Below are positions 23,401-34,400 of a stretch of DNA of 64,000 bases, piece after piece (the first letter of the stretch is position 1; each line of letters opens with the position of its first letter). The DNA comes from Enoplosus armatus (Eukaryota > Chordata > Actinopteri > Centrarchiformes > Enoplosidae), in the NCBI RefSeq assembly GCF_043641665.1, contig NC_092196.1, forward strand, positions 13,219,192 through 13,283,191. Direction: 5' to 3'. Below the pieces are notes generated by a model. It saw nothing but the letters and a program-made list of their open reading frames with translations. It had not been told where the DNA came from and made no database searches. The position numbers and the translations under genes were made by a program.

Positions 23401-26400
23401 TCGCACTGACTCAACTGGAAAATTCTTAAATTGTAGCTGATGACAACAATTTCTAACATTTAAGACGCTGATACGACGGTGGATTGCAGAGAGCTTGGCA
23501 TGCTTCTCTCACCAGATTGTTGATGCCACCCAATGTGTGATTGGCACTGGAGAGCGAGTAGGTCAGCTGGTACACCCCATCGTTGGTCTCACTGTTTCCA
23601 TAGAAACCCACTCCTACAGCAGAACTGTGAAAAAAGGAGAGATTCAGATCAAATTAATAAATTAATACGCATAATTATTTCCCTGTTTGTTTCATCATGA
23701 TATCTCTTGATTGTGGAGTGCATGAGGTTATTAGAGGACAAATAAGACAAAAAAATATTTCCCAAAGGCTTTAGAGGAAATATGTATCGTACCAGTAAAG
23801 GCTTTTTTGTGTGATTCTTATTCTTATTATTATCTCATTATTATTGTACATTCATAGACTAAAACATGCGACCGGCAACTGAAACATTTAGACAAATTCA
23901 TGAATAAATGAAGGCATCTTTGGTTAGACATACAATACAAAGTTGCGTGTCGCTTTTGTATTTGCATTATGTCAGATGTCTTAATGAAGTCTGGTCAAAA
24001 TGCAGCAGTTTTACAATATATTTTCACATAAAACTGGAGCTTATATACGAAAGACAACATTTTAATATTTGTCATATTTCATCCTTTGAGAGCCCTCCTA
24101 CCACCCATGACTACTTCCTGTTTAGCTTATACCCTTTTCTCTCACATGCAGATTCTCAGATAATCAAACCTCTACTTTCAGCAGTAACTTTGACGCCGTT
24201 ATCCCATTCATGGCTAAAACCACATCAGGATTCTGTTCGACATCCGGAGATGTATCTGAGTGGAATACACAGGATCCCTGTTTCCCACCTCCCTGGAGCC
24301 TGAGCCTCTGTAATAGGGAGGATTGGCGACCTAACCCACAGATTCAGTGTACCCCTACTGCTAACAGTCTACAGCGACATGAGCAATGATACAATTTCAT
24401 CATACTTGATTGCAGTAAGGTCACTCAACTCGAAGGTTAGTAACACTTTGAGCTGCATTTAGGGGCAGTTTCCATGGCTAGAGGAGGGAGCTCATCATTC
24501 ACACCTCAGATAGCAGGAAGTCAGAGCGGGATTGTTGTTTCTTACATACCACATGTACACACAAACACACACAAAAAGAGAAGCTCTAGTCTTACTCCCA
24601 CAATGACTCATATGCTGAAGACTTTTCACACCATCTGTGTTGCAAAACCCACAAAAACACAGCCAGGTAGACACATGGCCAGGTTAACGCGATCATCCTC
24701 CGCACTGAGATAAAGACAATGAAGGAAGTTGAAGGAAGCATTGAATACATCCTGTCGGGGCGTGTGTGTGACATGTCACTGTGAATGCTCATGTGAAAAG
24801 GTGTGTGTTTCTTTTTGTGTCCGCCAGCATCCTGTCACTGTAACCTTGTAAACATAATGAAAACCACAGCCTGTCTCTCCTCCATGAAACTAGTTCCCTC
24901 TGGTTATGATTAGGGGCACTGGAGGCATACCCTGTACAGTCCAGTCTGAGCGGGGGAAAAAAAAACATACAATTACACTAATCCTTACAACCCAAACTGT
25001 GTGGATGTGGTTATAAAAATTACTTTTTCAGCAGAAAACGGAACAATATTGCTTTACACTCCTCAAGACATTTGTGTTCCAGCTGATCTGTGGCGGCCTG
25101 GACAATGAGCTCTTCATTAACCCTGCGGCCAACGTAGTGACACGCCAGCGACAATAAAGACCCACTAATGACACAGTAATGAAACAGTAATGACACAGTA
25201 ATGACACAGAACATCATGGGGCAGTTTAGCCTCCAGAGAGGCATTAGTGTTTTCACGGCTGTGGAAAAGGCTGTCTGCAGAAGCGAGAGGTGTTAAAAGA
25301 AACCAACACAATAAACAATGGGATCGCAGCATATGTGCACTCCAGGATATTTAGTGTCTCTGTTCCTCCGTGGATCACTTTCCAGACCGTGTGCTGTCTG
25401 GACAATCGTACCTTAGTATTCAAAACATGTTGTGAGCTGAGCAAAGTGCCACACTGGATGAACAAGTAATAACAGATAAATCCCCCGATTCTGTGGAGAC
25501 CAGCGAATTGCTGCTTTAATAAACTGTATCAGGGTTAACAGAGAATGACACAGGATGGAAGGATGTTTTAGAAAATTAGATTTGTTTTCTATGTTTAACC
25601 TTAATTTACCCCATTCATTCTCCTGGGGTCAGAAATAATCATCCAGGGAGGATTAAATCCTTCCTGCTTGAGTTCTGCGGATGTAATTCTTTTTGAATAA
25701 CATGCTGAATTAAAAGGTGGAAAAAAGCGAATGGGGTAATATGATGACACACAGTAACATGATAAACAATTCGATCTTTATTCAATGACATCAAAGTACA
25801 ATTCCACTCAGTTTAGCCAATATGAGTCTCATGACTCAATATAATAAAATAACAAAAAGATGGTTGAGCATATTATACAAGATAATTCATTTTACATGCA
25901 TCTCTTTTACAGAAACCTGTGCAAGCCTTTTTCAATTAAGCTGATTCTGCTGCAGCTCAAAACTTCCATCAATAACAACGCCAGTCAATAGGTAGATATG
26001 ATTAAACAATAAAAACATGTCAAAAGTAACAACTTCACTGTCTCAAGCCAAGACAAAATGCTGTTATTAGCGAGTACACAAAACACAAAACCTAACCTGT
26101 AATATACAGACTGCCTGTTCAAGCTCATACTAATCTATGGCCAGATTATCTAATTGGATGCCGTATGCAGTAGTTTATTTGTTGAGCTGAATATATTAAC
26201 GTCCATTGGAACAAGCTTCTACAGAGAGGGGTGAGCGCTCTGAGCACAGGCTAGAGACCAGAGCTCCTTTGCTAAACAGCATCATGCTCAGTCAATTAAC
26301 ATCACAACAGGCCTTGTGTGCTGGTAGACACAGAAAGCTAACAAAGTTAAAGCCCAACACTTAGATAAATGTCACAAGTTTAAGCGGATCTGAACGCAAA

Positions 26401-29400
26401 TTCAATCAAGCCTTTTGGGAGAGGATCATTTCTGCGAGGATCATTTTTGTCAAAGTGTATTAAATCATACATAAAAGTACTATTATGTCTGGCAATGTGG
26501 CTCTGAAAGTTTTATGGGAGCTGCCTGTGAGTTTATGCTTCCATAAATTGGCAGTATAACGAACATACTTACAGAATAGAACCTGTGGCCATATGAGACT
26601 TTGCTACAGTATGTGTAATCAACAGTTAGCAATGGAGCAAAGCACAAGACTCAAAAGCCAAATCCAAGCATTTAAATGGACCAAGCTGAGCAATCAGCGG
26701 TCAAAGTTTTGGCGGGCGTAGTCAGCTGAGGGATTTAGCAGTCTGATCACCTTGCCGTCAGCTGATCGGGGCCCCTGCTGATGATGTGGCCTGTCAGAAA
26801 TATGCCAGCTTAACCAGCCTTAGTTGTATTCTTTAGAAACTGTTTACTGTTAACTCGTGTCCCTGAAGAATCTAACAACTCTGACCCTGTATTGAAACTG
26901 AAACTCTCAGTTATTTGACTCATATTTGAATTTGAGCATCATTTCCTTTGACAGTCCAATGCTTTGTTCAAGTGAGCCTAAATTAGGAAACAACGTTAGC
27001 TGCACTGTCCTCCCTCTTCCTGAGCGTGTGGATGAAGTTTTTTTGCAGTGTTTTTCCAAAGTAGATGAGCTTAATCCCAAAAATCCCCCCAAAAAACTAA
27101 AACACAGCTTTAATGAATTCTCATGTGTAGAGTTACTGGACAAGAAACACAATATTATCTTAATATTATTATAATATTATAATTAAACGCAATATTATCT
27201 GATTATTTTTTAACCATGCAGACTCACCATATGATGAGACCTGTGATGACAGCGGCCCAGGTGACACAGCAGGTATCGGGCCTTTTGGTGTCGTCATCTA
27301 CGTCCCTGCGGCAGCAACACATGCAGACCAGGTACACTGCCAGAACCAGCAGGCTCAGACCCAGACCCACTGCACCCACACATGCTAGAAGTACCAGAGA
27401 CTGAGGCAGGAGAGAGAAAAGGAGGCAAAAGACCAAAATGCCATCAGTTAAAGTCAACACATTTTATATTGAGAAATAAGTCTACTATATTCTTTAAAGA
27501 GGCAGATAGCCGTTGTGTGTGGTCTAGAGATGTCAGGCTGCGTGACCCCACCACCCGAAAGGTTGACAGCCTGAGTGAAAACAACCCACCAGTATCAAAC
27601 AACACTCATGTGTAAAGATATTCCTGAGGTTAGTGTGTTGTCATCCATTGATCAACATTATCACTGCTGACTGTGCTGCCTGTACAGCAAAGGTGATAAA
27701 GACGTAGAAGCTGGCGGTCTTGAGGGGAAGAGAGCCCACAGAGACGCTTGTTTGGCCTGCAAAATGCCACCAGCAGAACTTGGACTGTGTTTAAGGGGAA
27801 AACAGAAACGATCCAAGGCTGTGGGAGGGGAGCGTCATGTGACTTAATGGCTTTCATTCAGTCTTGTGATTTCTGAGTGTACAAAACATTTGAGGCCTGA
27901 AGGATGGAGTGAAACGCTGACATGGAGAAAGTAGGTAATACTGTTTTGAAACAGTCTGTATATGGACTATTTCATGGTAAATCCCCAAGGTCCTCCGATT
28001 TTTTTATTCTCTGCAAAGCTGTGACTTTTATCACAACACAGTGAGTAAAGTGATACAGAAATGGTAGTTTGCTCCGAGGCAGACAGAAATGGAATTGTTT
28101 ATTTGCAGCAGATTATACTTAGGGGAACATTTCTTGCATTACACCAATCAGTTTATAATCCTGTTTATTTTCATACAAACATGTCATATGACCATTTCAT
28201 TGAGCAAACATTCTTATGGTTTTCAGTAGCTTCTTTCCCACGGCATACGCTATCTTAAGGCAGTAGACGCATCAGTTGATTTGTTTTCACAGCAGCATCA
28301 TAAAACAAATCCCCAACCATTTAAAAAGAGTTCACACTGCTGCACAAACGTCGGTATCAGTATTGGAACCACAAAAATCCCAACTGGGGCTCCGCTAGTG
28401 TTGATCAACACTAGGAACATTACACTTAGTGGGATAAAACTCCAAACATTGAGTTCTTGGTTACAGTAGTTTAAAGACAATCAATAGAAAAGCATGACCT
28501 TGATTTTACTTGCAAATAATTTGCACTTAAGTTTTAATGCTCTTTCAGAAAGTCTTTGTCTGACTGACTAAGCAGAGCTATTCCTCGACTACAATGTCTG
28601 TGACTAATTATTCCATTTGGATGACATTGACACTGGGAGTGAATTTAAATCATATTCTTTTGAATATTCAAACACAGTCTTGCACTGTTCAAACTTTGTT
28701 TCAAGTTATGTCCTGTTGAGCCCCATTTTGCCCTTAGTTTCACTATTCAGGCAGGTTAGTATATTCCAATTATAAATTAGATCCTCATTCATTCAACCTG
28801 AGGTAGACTGACAAAACAGTGCTCAGGATGAATGAACAAGCATGCGGTACTAAACGTTATATCACTGGCATGCTGGGGCACATTTCTTTACAAACTAAAA
28901 TCAATGTCGCCTCAAAAAAAGAACAGTTTCAATGTCAAAAAAATACAGTTGATGATGACCCAGTGACGTGAAGGAAATAGGTCAATACAGAAAAGGTGCC
29001 AGCTGAGCTGCCCTACCTTAACTGGCAACCAGGCCAAAACCTTAATCCAATGATTTGCTTATCATTGGTTTTAGAGGACACTGCTGATGAGCCAAGAGTC
29101 ACAGTGTGTAGAGTTTACGGTGGCTTCAGCCCTGGTTAGATTTTCTGTCACTATAACTCAGTTCGGGCCCTTCATACGCACAACGCTGCTAGCTCTCTCC
29201 TCTAATTTTCCACTCCATTGTTTTGTAATTAGACATGCAGGCACTTCAATTTCCACCGGCTCCAAAGCCACAATAAGGATGCATGAGAGGGAGGAAGACA
29301 GAGAGACAGAAAACTACAACAGTATCTGCGGTTATTGACTGGAAGGTCATTGATCTTTTATCTTCCCAAAAGGATGTTTGTTTAAAGTAGGCTTGAATAT

Positions 29401-31206
29401 GGATGCCTGTCTAATTTAATTAAACAGCAAGCAAAAAGCCTAAGGAAATGTGTCTGTAGCTGCACTGCACTTTACACTTTCCTCAAAAGACAACAGATCA
29501 GCATGTCAAATGAAGAACATGAGTTATTTTACGGCTTAAGAGGCTGTGTCAGCCCTGAAGACTACCAACAGTCTCTGTGATGCCAACATGGCTTCACTGC
29601 TCACTGACTGGTGCACAGCTGAGCCGGTGTGACACTGCTGGGACTCAATGACCCAGATGGACAAAGACACATGAAGAGGTACAGTGAAGGACACGAGTCA
29701 GATCTGGGAGGTTTTGGGTAATGGCTTCTGTGTTCAGAAATGTAGTGGGGCAAAAGGAGCATGTAGTGCCACAGGGATATGCACTTACACACAGACACAC
29801 ACAAACTCAGTTCATATTTCTTGGGGATTCCCGGGATTGTTGTTGAATTTTGAAAGATAGCCCAGGAAATAATGGGTGTAAGAAGTCTTTCCAAGTTCAA
29901 CATGAGATCTGTGTGTGCAGTGTTATCCTGTGCAGTGAGCCAATATGTCCACAATTCTTCAAATTAGATTCGGAAACAATATTTTCTGTTACTCAAATTA
30001 ACACAAAGCTTTTATTTTGTTGGGATAAATCAAATAACGCAGTGTTGATAGTTTGGCTCATATGAACTTCATTAGTGATTTTTAATTAAATGTACGCCTG
30101 TCAAACTACATTGTTGTGATATCATGTGACTTGTTTGTATTGCGATATACTGCGTGAGAATAAATCAGCTTCTTTTTGTAGACAAATACATTATAAATCA
30201 ATATTGTAGAAAAAGTCAAACAGACAAAAAGGGAAGAAAATTAAGTCCATAATATGAAGGCATAATATAAAAAGGTATTGAAGTGATGGACAGCAGATGG
30301 AATGCTATGGCAACAACTGAGCATGAGCATCCAATATTTTTTTCATCTATAATGACTCTGGTCCTGCTGCCCACAGTCAGTCCCCAGCACTAAACATGAC
30401 AGTTTGGGACATTTACATGACCATAAATGTACTTAATTTTATTACTGTTTGTTTCATATACTGGGAAAAATAGTTTCCTCGCTTTAGACATGTCTTATAC
30501 AATCCAGTTTCTCCTGAAAAGATGAGGAAAAGAGCAGAACACAACCATCTCCTACAGGGAATGTGTTGTTTATAGTGTTATATGAGTCATCCAGTGTTAT
30601 TTTGTCTTTACTTTAACCATAGATATGGATACTGAAGACTGCATGAAAAAAATAATACATAAAGAACATAGTTGGAGTAATATTTCTAATGAAGCTGGGT
30701 GTTTAAGAGTAATAAAGAGTAAGTTGAGGGAAACAAAGGGTTTGTTGTGTCTCTAAGCAGTGTGGACAGACAGATACAGTTCATAGTTGTTTAGCGCAGT
30801 TAATACAGGTCATGTGTCATCATGTGAGAGCTGCAGTACAGTATGGGCTCTCACTTCCTGACATTTGGAGCTACGCTGATACATCACAGGGAAAAGAAAT
30901 GCTTTTATCACTCAACGCAGCAGTTTGTCTGAAACTACTTCTTCTTTTTCCAAGTGTGCATTTAAATATGTTGTTTTCCATTGTTTGTGGACATCAGTGT
31001 TTCACAACAGCTCTGATTTCGCCGGCGAGATTCTTTTGAAACTACGTGCGCTTTTACGCACAAGTGCAGTTACCAACCTGCTGGTAGCTCGCCTCCTCCG
31101 GTTTGAAAGTGCTGTCGACCGACTGGAGAAAGAAATTGAAGTGAGGGAAATTGTGCAGCCAGTAAGTCCACCACGGAGCGACGTAATCAAGCCTTGCAGT
31201 GGCCAT
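6411..31206 (-). CDS. ttyh2: ttyh2: tweety family member 2, five-pass membrane protein, 14 coding exons
   Basis: Fourteen exons join to 1,605 nt (534 codons plus TAG), matching the 534 aa I recall for human TTYH2; every phase agrees. The start motif DYVAPWW and Kozak-like GGAATGG fix the ATG. Membrane segments fall at about 44-70, 87-107, 213-235, 240-262 and 386-410. N-glycosylation sequons lie at N129 (NHT), N283 (NQT) and N352 (NST), as in TTYH2. Extracellular cysteines include C274, C300 and C367. The cytosolic tail has EYDDIDEEDPFNPQA, ENVPLIGR and a PPxY motif (506-509) of the kind bound by NEDD4-family ligases. Tweety proteins were proposed as calcium- or volume-gated anion channels, while structures show dimers without an obvious pore, so function is debated. 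TTYH1 and TTYH3 fit the tail less well. The teleost paralogue ttyh2l is a possible alternative name. Confidence 0.95.
7820..7898 (-). CDS. ttyh2: ttyh2 coding exon 13 (residues 483-508)
   Basis: Encodes NQSMLFGGSPRYENVPLIGR and then GSPPPS. With the first codon of exon 14 (Tyr509) it builds the PPSY motif. The donor is GTGCGT. Confidence 0.94.
7979..8164 (-). CDS. ttyh2: ttyh2 coding exon 12 (residues 421-482, cytosolic tail)
   Basis: Encodes EYDDIDEEDPFNPQARR, then IHSFCSYTSSLGSQASLHPP and ends at PPPEYM with the Met482 codon split. It is Ser/Pro-rich with an acidic patch and resembles human TTYH2 over its whole length. Confidence 0.95.
8288..8430 (-). CDS. ttyh2: ttyh2 coding exon 11 (residues 373-420, TM5)
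   Basis: Encodes DYLDALMGVCYDGVEGLLYL, then a hydrophobic helix (SLFSLLAACALSAMLCAIF) entering the cytosolic tail. The Arg420 codon is split. Confidence 0.95.
9637..9729 (-). CDS. ttyh2: ttyh2 coding exon 10 (residues 342-372)
   Basis: A phase 0-0 exon of 31 codons with LLNSTEFSLHQLTALLDCRG followed by LHK. It carries the N352 sequon and C367. Only an 86-nt intron separates it from exon 9. Confidence 0.95.
9816..9908 (-). CDS. ttyh2: ttyh2 coding exon 9 (residues 311-341)
   Basis: A phase 0-0 exon of 31 codons encoding SLTICQRSLTTMQIQIQGLL and then RFSVPVFPTAE, strongly like the QRALTTMQIQ region of the family. Confidence 0.95.
11177..11232 (-). CDS. ttyh2: ttyh2 coding exon 8 (residues 292-310)
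   Basis: Encodes VAHYYLFCSPNLPNPFQQ, corresponding to the RYYLYC...PFQQ stretch of TTYH2. C300 is a likely disulfide partner in the ectodomain. Confidence 0.93.
11336..11405 (-). CDS. ttyh2: ttyh2 coding exon 7 (residues 269-291)
   Basis: Encodes GTSDFCVSPDKFIVNQTKDF and then LSA, with conserved C274 and the N283 sequon. The Asp292 codon is split. Confidence 0.93.
11406..13783 (-). other. ttyh2 intron 6
   Basis: 2.4 kb. It contains the long palindrome at 12,796-12,941. The remainder is ordinary AT-rich sequence without coding signal. Confidence 0.7.
12796..12941. repeat. Long near-perfect palindrome (68-bp arms, 10-nt spacer) in ttyh2 intron 6
   Basis: The left arm (12,796-12,863) and the reverse complement of the right arm (12,874-12,941) match at 67 of 68 positions; the spacer is 12,864-12,873. 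The single difference pairs G12804 with T12933. That gives a G-U wobble in plus-strand RNA and an A-C mismatch in the ttyh2 transcript. A transcript would fold into a hairpin of about two helical turns per 22 bp over 68 bp. The arms show no similarity to the other repeats noted here. Confidence 0.93.
13784..13856 (-). CDS. ttyh2: ttyh2 coding exon 6 (residues 245-268, TM4)
   Basis: Encodes IMAFVVLSLILSWASL and then GAGTATAV, matching the LSWASL signature of TTYH2. The acceptor follows a long pyrimidine tract on the minus strand that includes a run of 12 C. Confidence 0.94.
14921..15200 (+). repeat. Retrotransposon 3'-tail-like repeat in ttyh2 intron 5
   Basis: It begins with TCAGAATCAGAAATACTTTA and continues TTGATCCCCGGGGGG, then AT-rich sequence with a TG/TATG tract. 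I recognise this as a very common teleost interspersed sequence, probably a non-LTR retrotransposon end. Family not assigned. Confidence 0.55.
15556..15651 (-). CDS. ttyh2: ttyh2 coding exon 5 (residues 213-244, TM3)
   Basis: Acceptor CTCGTAG. It encodes WLTYLLLLIMDLVICLAMCL, then GMAKQSRWLLI. The donor is GTAGGT, chosen because it joins exon 6 in frame (AC|G); a second GT four bases on would give an immediate stop. Confidence 0.92.
15962..15983. repeat. (TG)n microsatellite
   Basis: Eleven TG units in ttyh2 intron 4. Confidence 0.95.
18895..19115 (-). CDS. ttyh2: ttyh2 coding exon 4 (residues 139-212, extracellular domain)
   Basis: Encodes LKQHLERLDEIFAARADYLQ and ends with DQTAFIEYYR, whose last codon is split. 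Position 164-166 reads R-A-D where human TTYH2 has R-G-D. The Arg164 discussed in channel studies is kept. Confidence 0.95.
19965..20275. repeat. Diffuse inverted repeat of a common teleost type
   Basis: GTTAGCTTAGCTTAGCACAA with CAGCTAGCCTGGCTCTG on the left (about 20,003-20,046) is mirrored by GGACAGAGCCAGGCTAACC and on to GTCTTTGTGCA on the right (20,215-20,255). I recognise this as a frequently dispersed fish sequence. Exact ends are not defined. Confidence 0.55.
20382..20441. repeat. (CA)n microsatellite, about 60 bp
   Basis: About 30 uninterrupted CA units in ttyh2 intron 3. It is the longest dinucleotide tract in the window. Confidence 0.98.
22365..22536. mobile_element. 172-bp inverted-repeat element (MITE-like) in ttyh2 intron 3
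   Basis: Terminal arms of 40 bp (22,365-22,404 and 22,497-22,536) are inverted copies matching at 36 of 40 positions, around GTTGATTCAACTTTATGG. There is no coding capacity. No target duplication was recognised. The family is likely a non-autonomous DNA transposon. Confidence 0.75.
23513..23624 (-). CDS. ttyh2: ttyh2 coding exon 3 (residues 102-138)
   Basis: Acceptor TTCACAG, donor GTGAGA. It encodes AVGVGFYGNSETNDG, the strictly conserved tweety motif, then SSANHT with the N129 sequon. Confidence 0.95.
23625..27227 (-). other. ttyh2 intron 2
   Basis: 3.6 kb. The only distinct structure seen is the four-copy 11-bp tandem at 25,167-25,210. No coding potential is evident. Confidence 0.7.
25167..25210. 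repeat. Four-copy 11-bp tandem repeat
   Basis: AATGACACAGT occurs four times head to tail with two single-base differences, in ttyh2 intron 2. Confidence 0.9.
27228..27400 (-). CDS. ttyh2: ttyh2 coding exon 2 (residues 44-101, TM1 and start of TM2)
   Basis: Acceptor CCTCAG, donor GTGAGT. It encodes a hydrophobic helix ending in YLVCMCCCRRD, an acidic cytosolic turn, then CCVTWAAVITGLII. The Cys101 codon is split. Confidence 0.95.
27401..31077 (-). other. ttyh2 intron 1
   Basis: 3.7 kb, AT-rich, with no exon-like ORF on either strand and no clear repeat family recognised. Confidence 0.7.
31078..31206 (-). CDS. ttyh2: ttyh2 coding exon 1 (residues 1-43)
   Basis: ATG at 31206-31204 and a GTTGGT donor. 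It encodes the highly conserved tweety N-terminus with APWW, WLHNFPH, VDSTFKPEE and SYQQ. The phase is 0. Confidence 0.95.
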
Positions 31207-31420
31207 TCCTGATTGAAAAGTAAGTCCACTGACAGCACGCTTCTCTCTGAGACCTCGACGCTCTCAATATTCCCACGTTTTCCGAAAAGTAAAAAAAAAA
31301 TAATAATAAAATGAACGCGACTTCAGCGGAGGATACAATCACCACAGAATATTAAAGAGGAAGTTCTTCTTTTGCCATTACACCTTCAGAACAGGGCACT
31401 CCGGTTCCCATACTTCTGTG
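31207..31420 (-). promoter_or_regulatory. Probable ttyh2 5' leader and proximal promoter
   Basis: Immediately upstream of the ttyh2 ATG on the minus strand. An AT-rich TTTTATTATTATTTT stretch lies about 85-105 nt upstream. The transcription start site cannot be placed from sequence, and a further 5' non-coding exon is possible. Confidence 0.3.
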
Positions 31421-34400
31421 TGAACTGTTGAGTTGCCCAACTACTAAAAGACACACAGCTCCAGAGCGGGCCAAGCGTTTGTATCCGAAACACAGGATCG
31501 AGTGACGATATGAACCTGCCTCCTCCAGCAGAGAAGGCGTGACAACCACTTCTCCATTGGTCAAGTGGGCCAGGCCCGCCGTAGACTTTGACTTATGAAA
31601 ACAAAACAATAAGATGTTGACCCTCTGCACTGAAAAAAAAAAAACTAAACTACAAACTTAACAATTAAAATGATCAAACACCGAACAGACTTGCTGATCA
31701 CACACACAGCTCTGTGTGGATGTCAGTGGCCTAGCTGTACACACTTCTCCACATATGACTGTTTGGGGTTTTTTCAGAGGAAACTCAACATTAAAACTGA
31801 GTCACATAAAAGATGAGGACGCTGTGCGCCCTGTCTGGCCTCTACGTGCAGGCGTTAAGAGGCAGGGGTAGTTAGCGCACTATTTATGACTTCTGCTGTT
31901 AATGTCTGACCTCTTGTGGACAATGAGGCGCACTGAGGTGAACAGTAATGAGCATGGTAATGAGATGCAGCCACTGGTACAATATGTTGGCTCCTGCTTT
32001 TATTTACAGTGTGAGGCTTCTTTAATTGTAGTGGTGAAAGTTGAATTCACACCTGAGTCAGAATCACCACACTAACTGTAATTAACGTGCAGGGATTTAT
32101 GTTGGTGTCTTGTGCAGAAACATATTTTAACTCACTTAATTACCAACAAGTGCAGGCCCATATGGCACTTGAATAAATAAACTTCTTTTCTTTGGTGCAA
32201 TGGCATGGTGGTAAGGCACAATACAGCTCAGTAAACGACTAAAGCACAGACGTAAATAACTCATTATGTGAACCCATGCTGCATGACATACAGATGGTTA
32301 TAGCTGCAGAGACTCCAACAGTGCAGTAGAGCTGTATAGCATGAGAGAGTGGTACTGGGTGGGATGTAATACATGGGAAGATGCATAGGGGTTGGCAGTG
32401 GATACCAACGTTTCTAAATTTGGAAAAATGTAACCATGAAAGAGCAATTAGCAGCATGAGTCAGGTTACAATCAGCTACTTATATGTTGAGGAAAGTAAC
32501 AACTCATTGGAAGAGCCTGCTGGAGGGGAAAGTTGACACCAGTGCTAATGTGCTGCTATCATGTCTCAAAGTGTCTTTAAACAGTGTAAAACCCTCCTGC
32601 TGCAGTCTAAACCCTGGCATTAGGTATGGGTGGCTGCTGACAGACAACACATGGAAAATGGATGCAAATACAATGTTTATCAAACGTATTTTGATGTAGA
32701 AAATACAGTGATTTGTAGTTCATTTTTTTAATGGATTTTCTGAAACTTTGTGTGAAGATATATTGTTCCCATTTCAGTGGATTGGGAATGAGTTGTAGAA
32801 TTGGTGACCAGGGCAACAGCTGTTGTGCAGGATCATCTTGTTGTGCTGTTGCCTGTAACTGAGGAAACATGCAGCTGTATCAGTTTCTGTGTGATGACGT
32901 TACATCTGGCTCTGACTCATACTGCTTCTCCTGTTACTGTATGAGACTGTTTACTTTTCTGTTCATTTTTTTAAAGAAAATGTTTTATGCCTCCAGAGCT
33001 GCCCACACCACATCTGAATTAGATCTGTAAATGCATCCTATCTTTTCTTTAGCTACGGTGAGATTCCAAGTCTTATTTACAAGGCAAATACAACATACAG
33101 TCACAGACAGAACAGACTGCTACAGTACCAACGTGCAGTAATGCAAATAGCAAGTCTTGGGTCATCAGCCAAATAAAATGAAATAAAAGTCCATTTGGAA
33201 AAAAGGCTCCACTGGCAGATAAAAGGGAAGATGAAAATATGTCAAATGCATTTTGCCCTGAGGAAGACTTGTTTTTCTCTGCGTGGAGTTCAGAGCAGTT
33301 TGCTTGCAAGCTAAACCATCTCCATATCATGTGGCTACCGCTATAATTATTTGGATGTTTTGATGCACCTCCACGGCCAGACTGCCAAGAGAGTGCGCTC
33401 TGAGTCTGAACACTCTGAGTAGGTGACACTTGAAATACACTGTATGAATATGAATTCCTATCTGTGCTCTGCATTTACAAACAGTTGGATTTGGTGCCAG
33501 AAAACTCTCCGGTGATTGCGGTGCCAATCACTCTCAGTGTTTGAACCGAGGGGCCAGCGTGAAAAACAGGAATGACGTGAATAAAAGCACCTCTGTCTTT
33601 GTCTCTTTAATTCACACTACATGTATCGAGCCTCCTTACCTGCCGTTCATTTATTCTTGTTATCTCGGTGCAGACAAAACATGTCACACTAACAACTCAC
33701 ATTGATGCCAGTGTGAACTTGTACCCTAAGGAGTAGTTAGGCCACAAAGACCACTAAAGTCTTCTTTTTCAATACTTCCTGTTTGCAGTCGGGCCTATTC
33801 CTGTTCCGAGTCTAATTAAACTCCGCTACAGTATGTGAGTGTGTAAAATATTGTGCCGACACTGCTGGGGTTTGGTTCCTGTAGTGGATTTACTTTAACA
33901 GTTGTGGTAGCTTAAAGTGCTTTGGATGAAAGCCACCACCAATTGGGAAACGGTTAAAATGATACAACACTTCCCTACACAGACAATGAAGCTGAACCAT
34001 TAGGTGGCAGTCCAGCACTTTTCTGCACGGCTGAGAACCTCATGCTTCTACGCTGTCCACTGGTGTCCTCTGGTTGTGTATCTGTGGAGAACAAAAACTA
34101 AACCCATCATTGCACAGAGCTCCTTTGTGCATAACACTGTCCATAAAGTAAGATATAATCTTAATGAACTGTGGCTTATAGATCAGATCCACTGCTCTCC
34201 TGGGCCTTTCATCAGGAGGAGTCTCTGGGGTCGGCCATTTGGGCATTGATGTTACAGGAAATACATATCAAAGAGGACTTTGAAGTCAAGCAACTTAGAC
34301 TGCACAGTAAACCTAAAAGTGGGCAGTGAAGGAATAAAGTCATGTACTGTAGTGAGTCTCAAGGTCAGCAGTATTCCAACGACTCTATTATGTTGTACAG

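Larger units (their letters stand above)
19116..23512 (-). other. ttyh2 intron 3
   Basis: 4.4 kb, the largest intron. It carries a diffuse inverted repeat (about 19,965-20,275), a CA tract (20,382-20,441) and an inverted-repeat element (22,365-22,536). Confidence 0.7.
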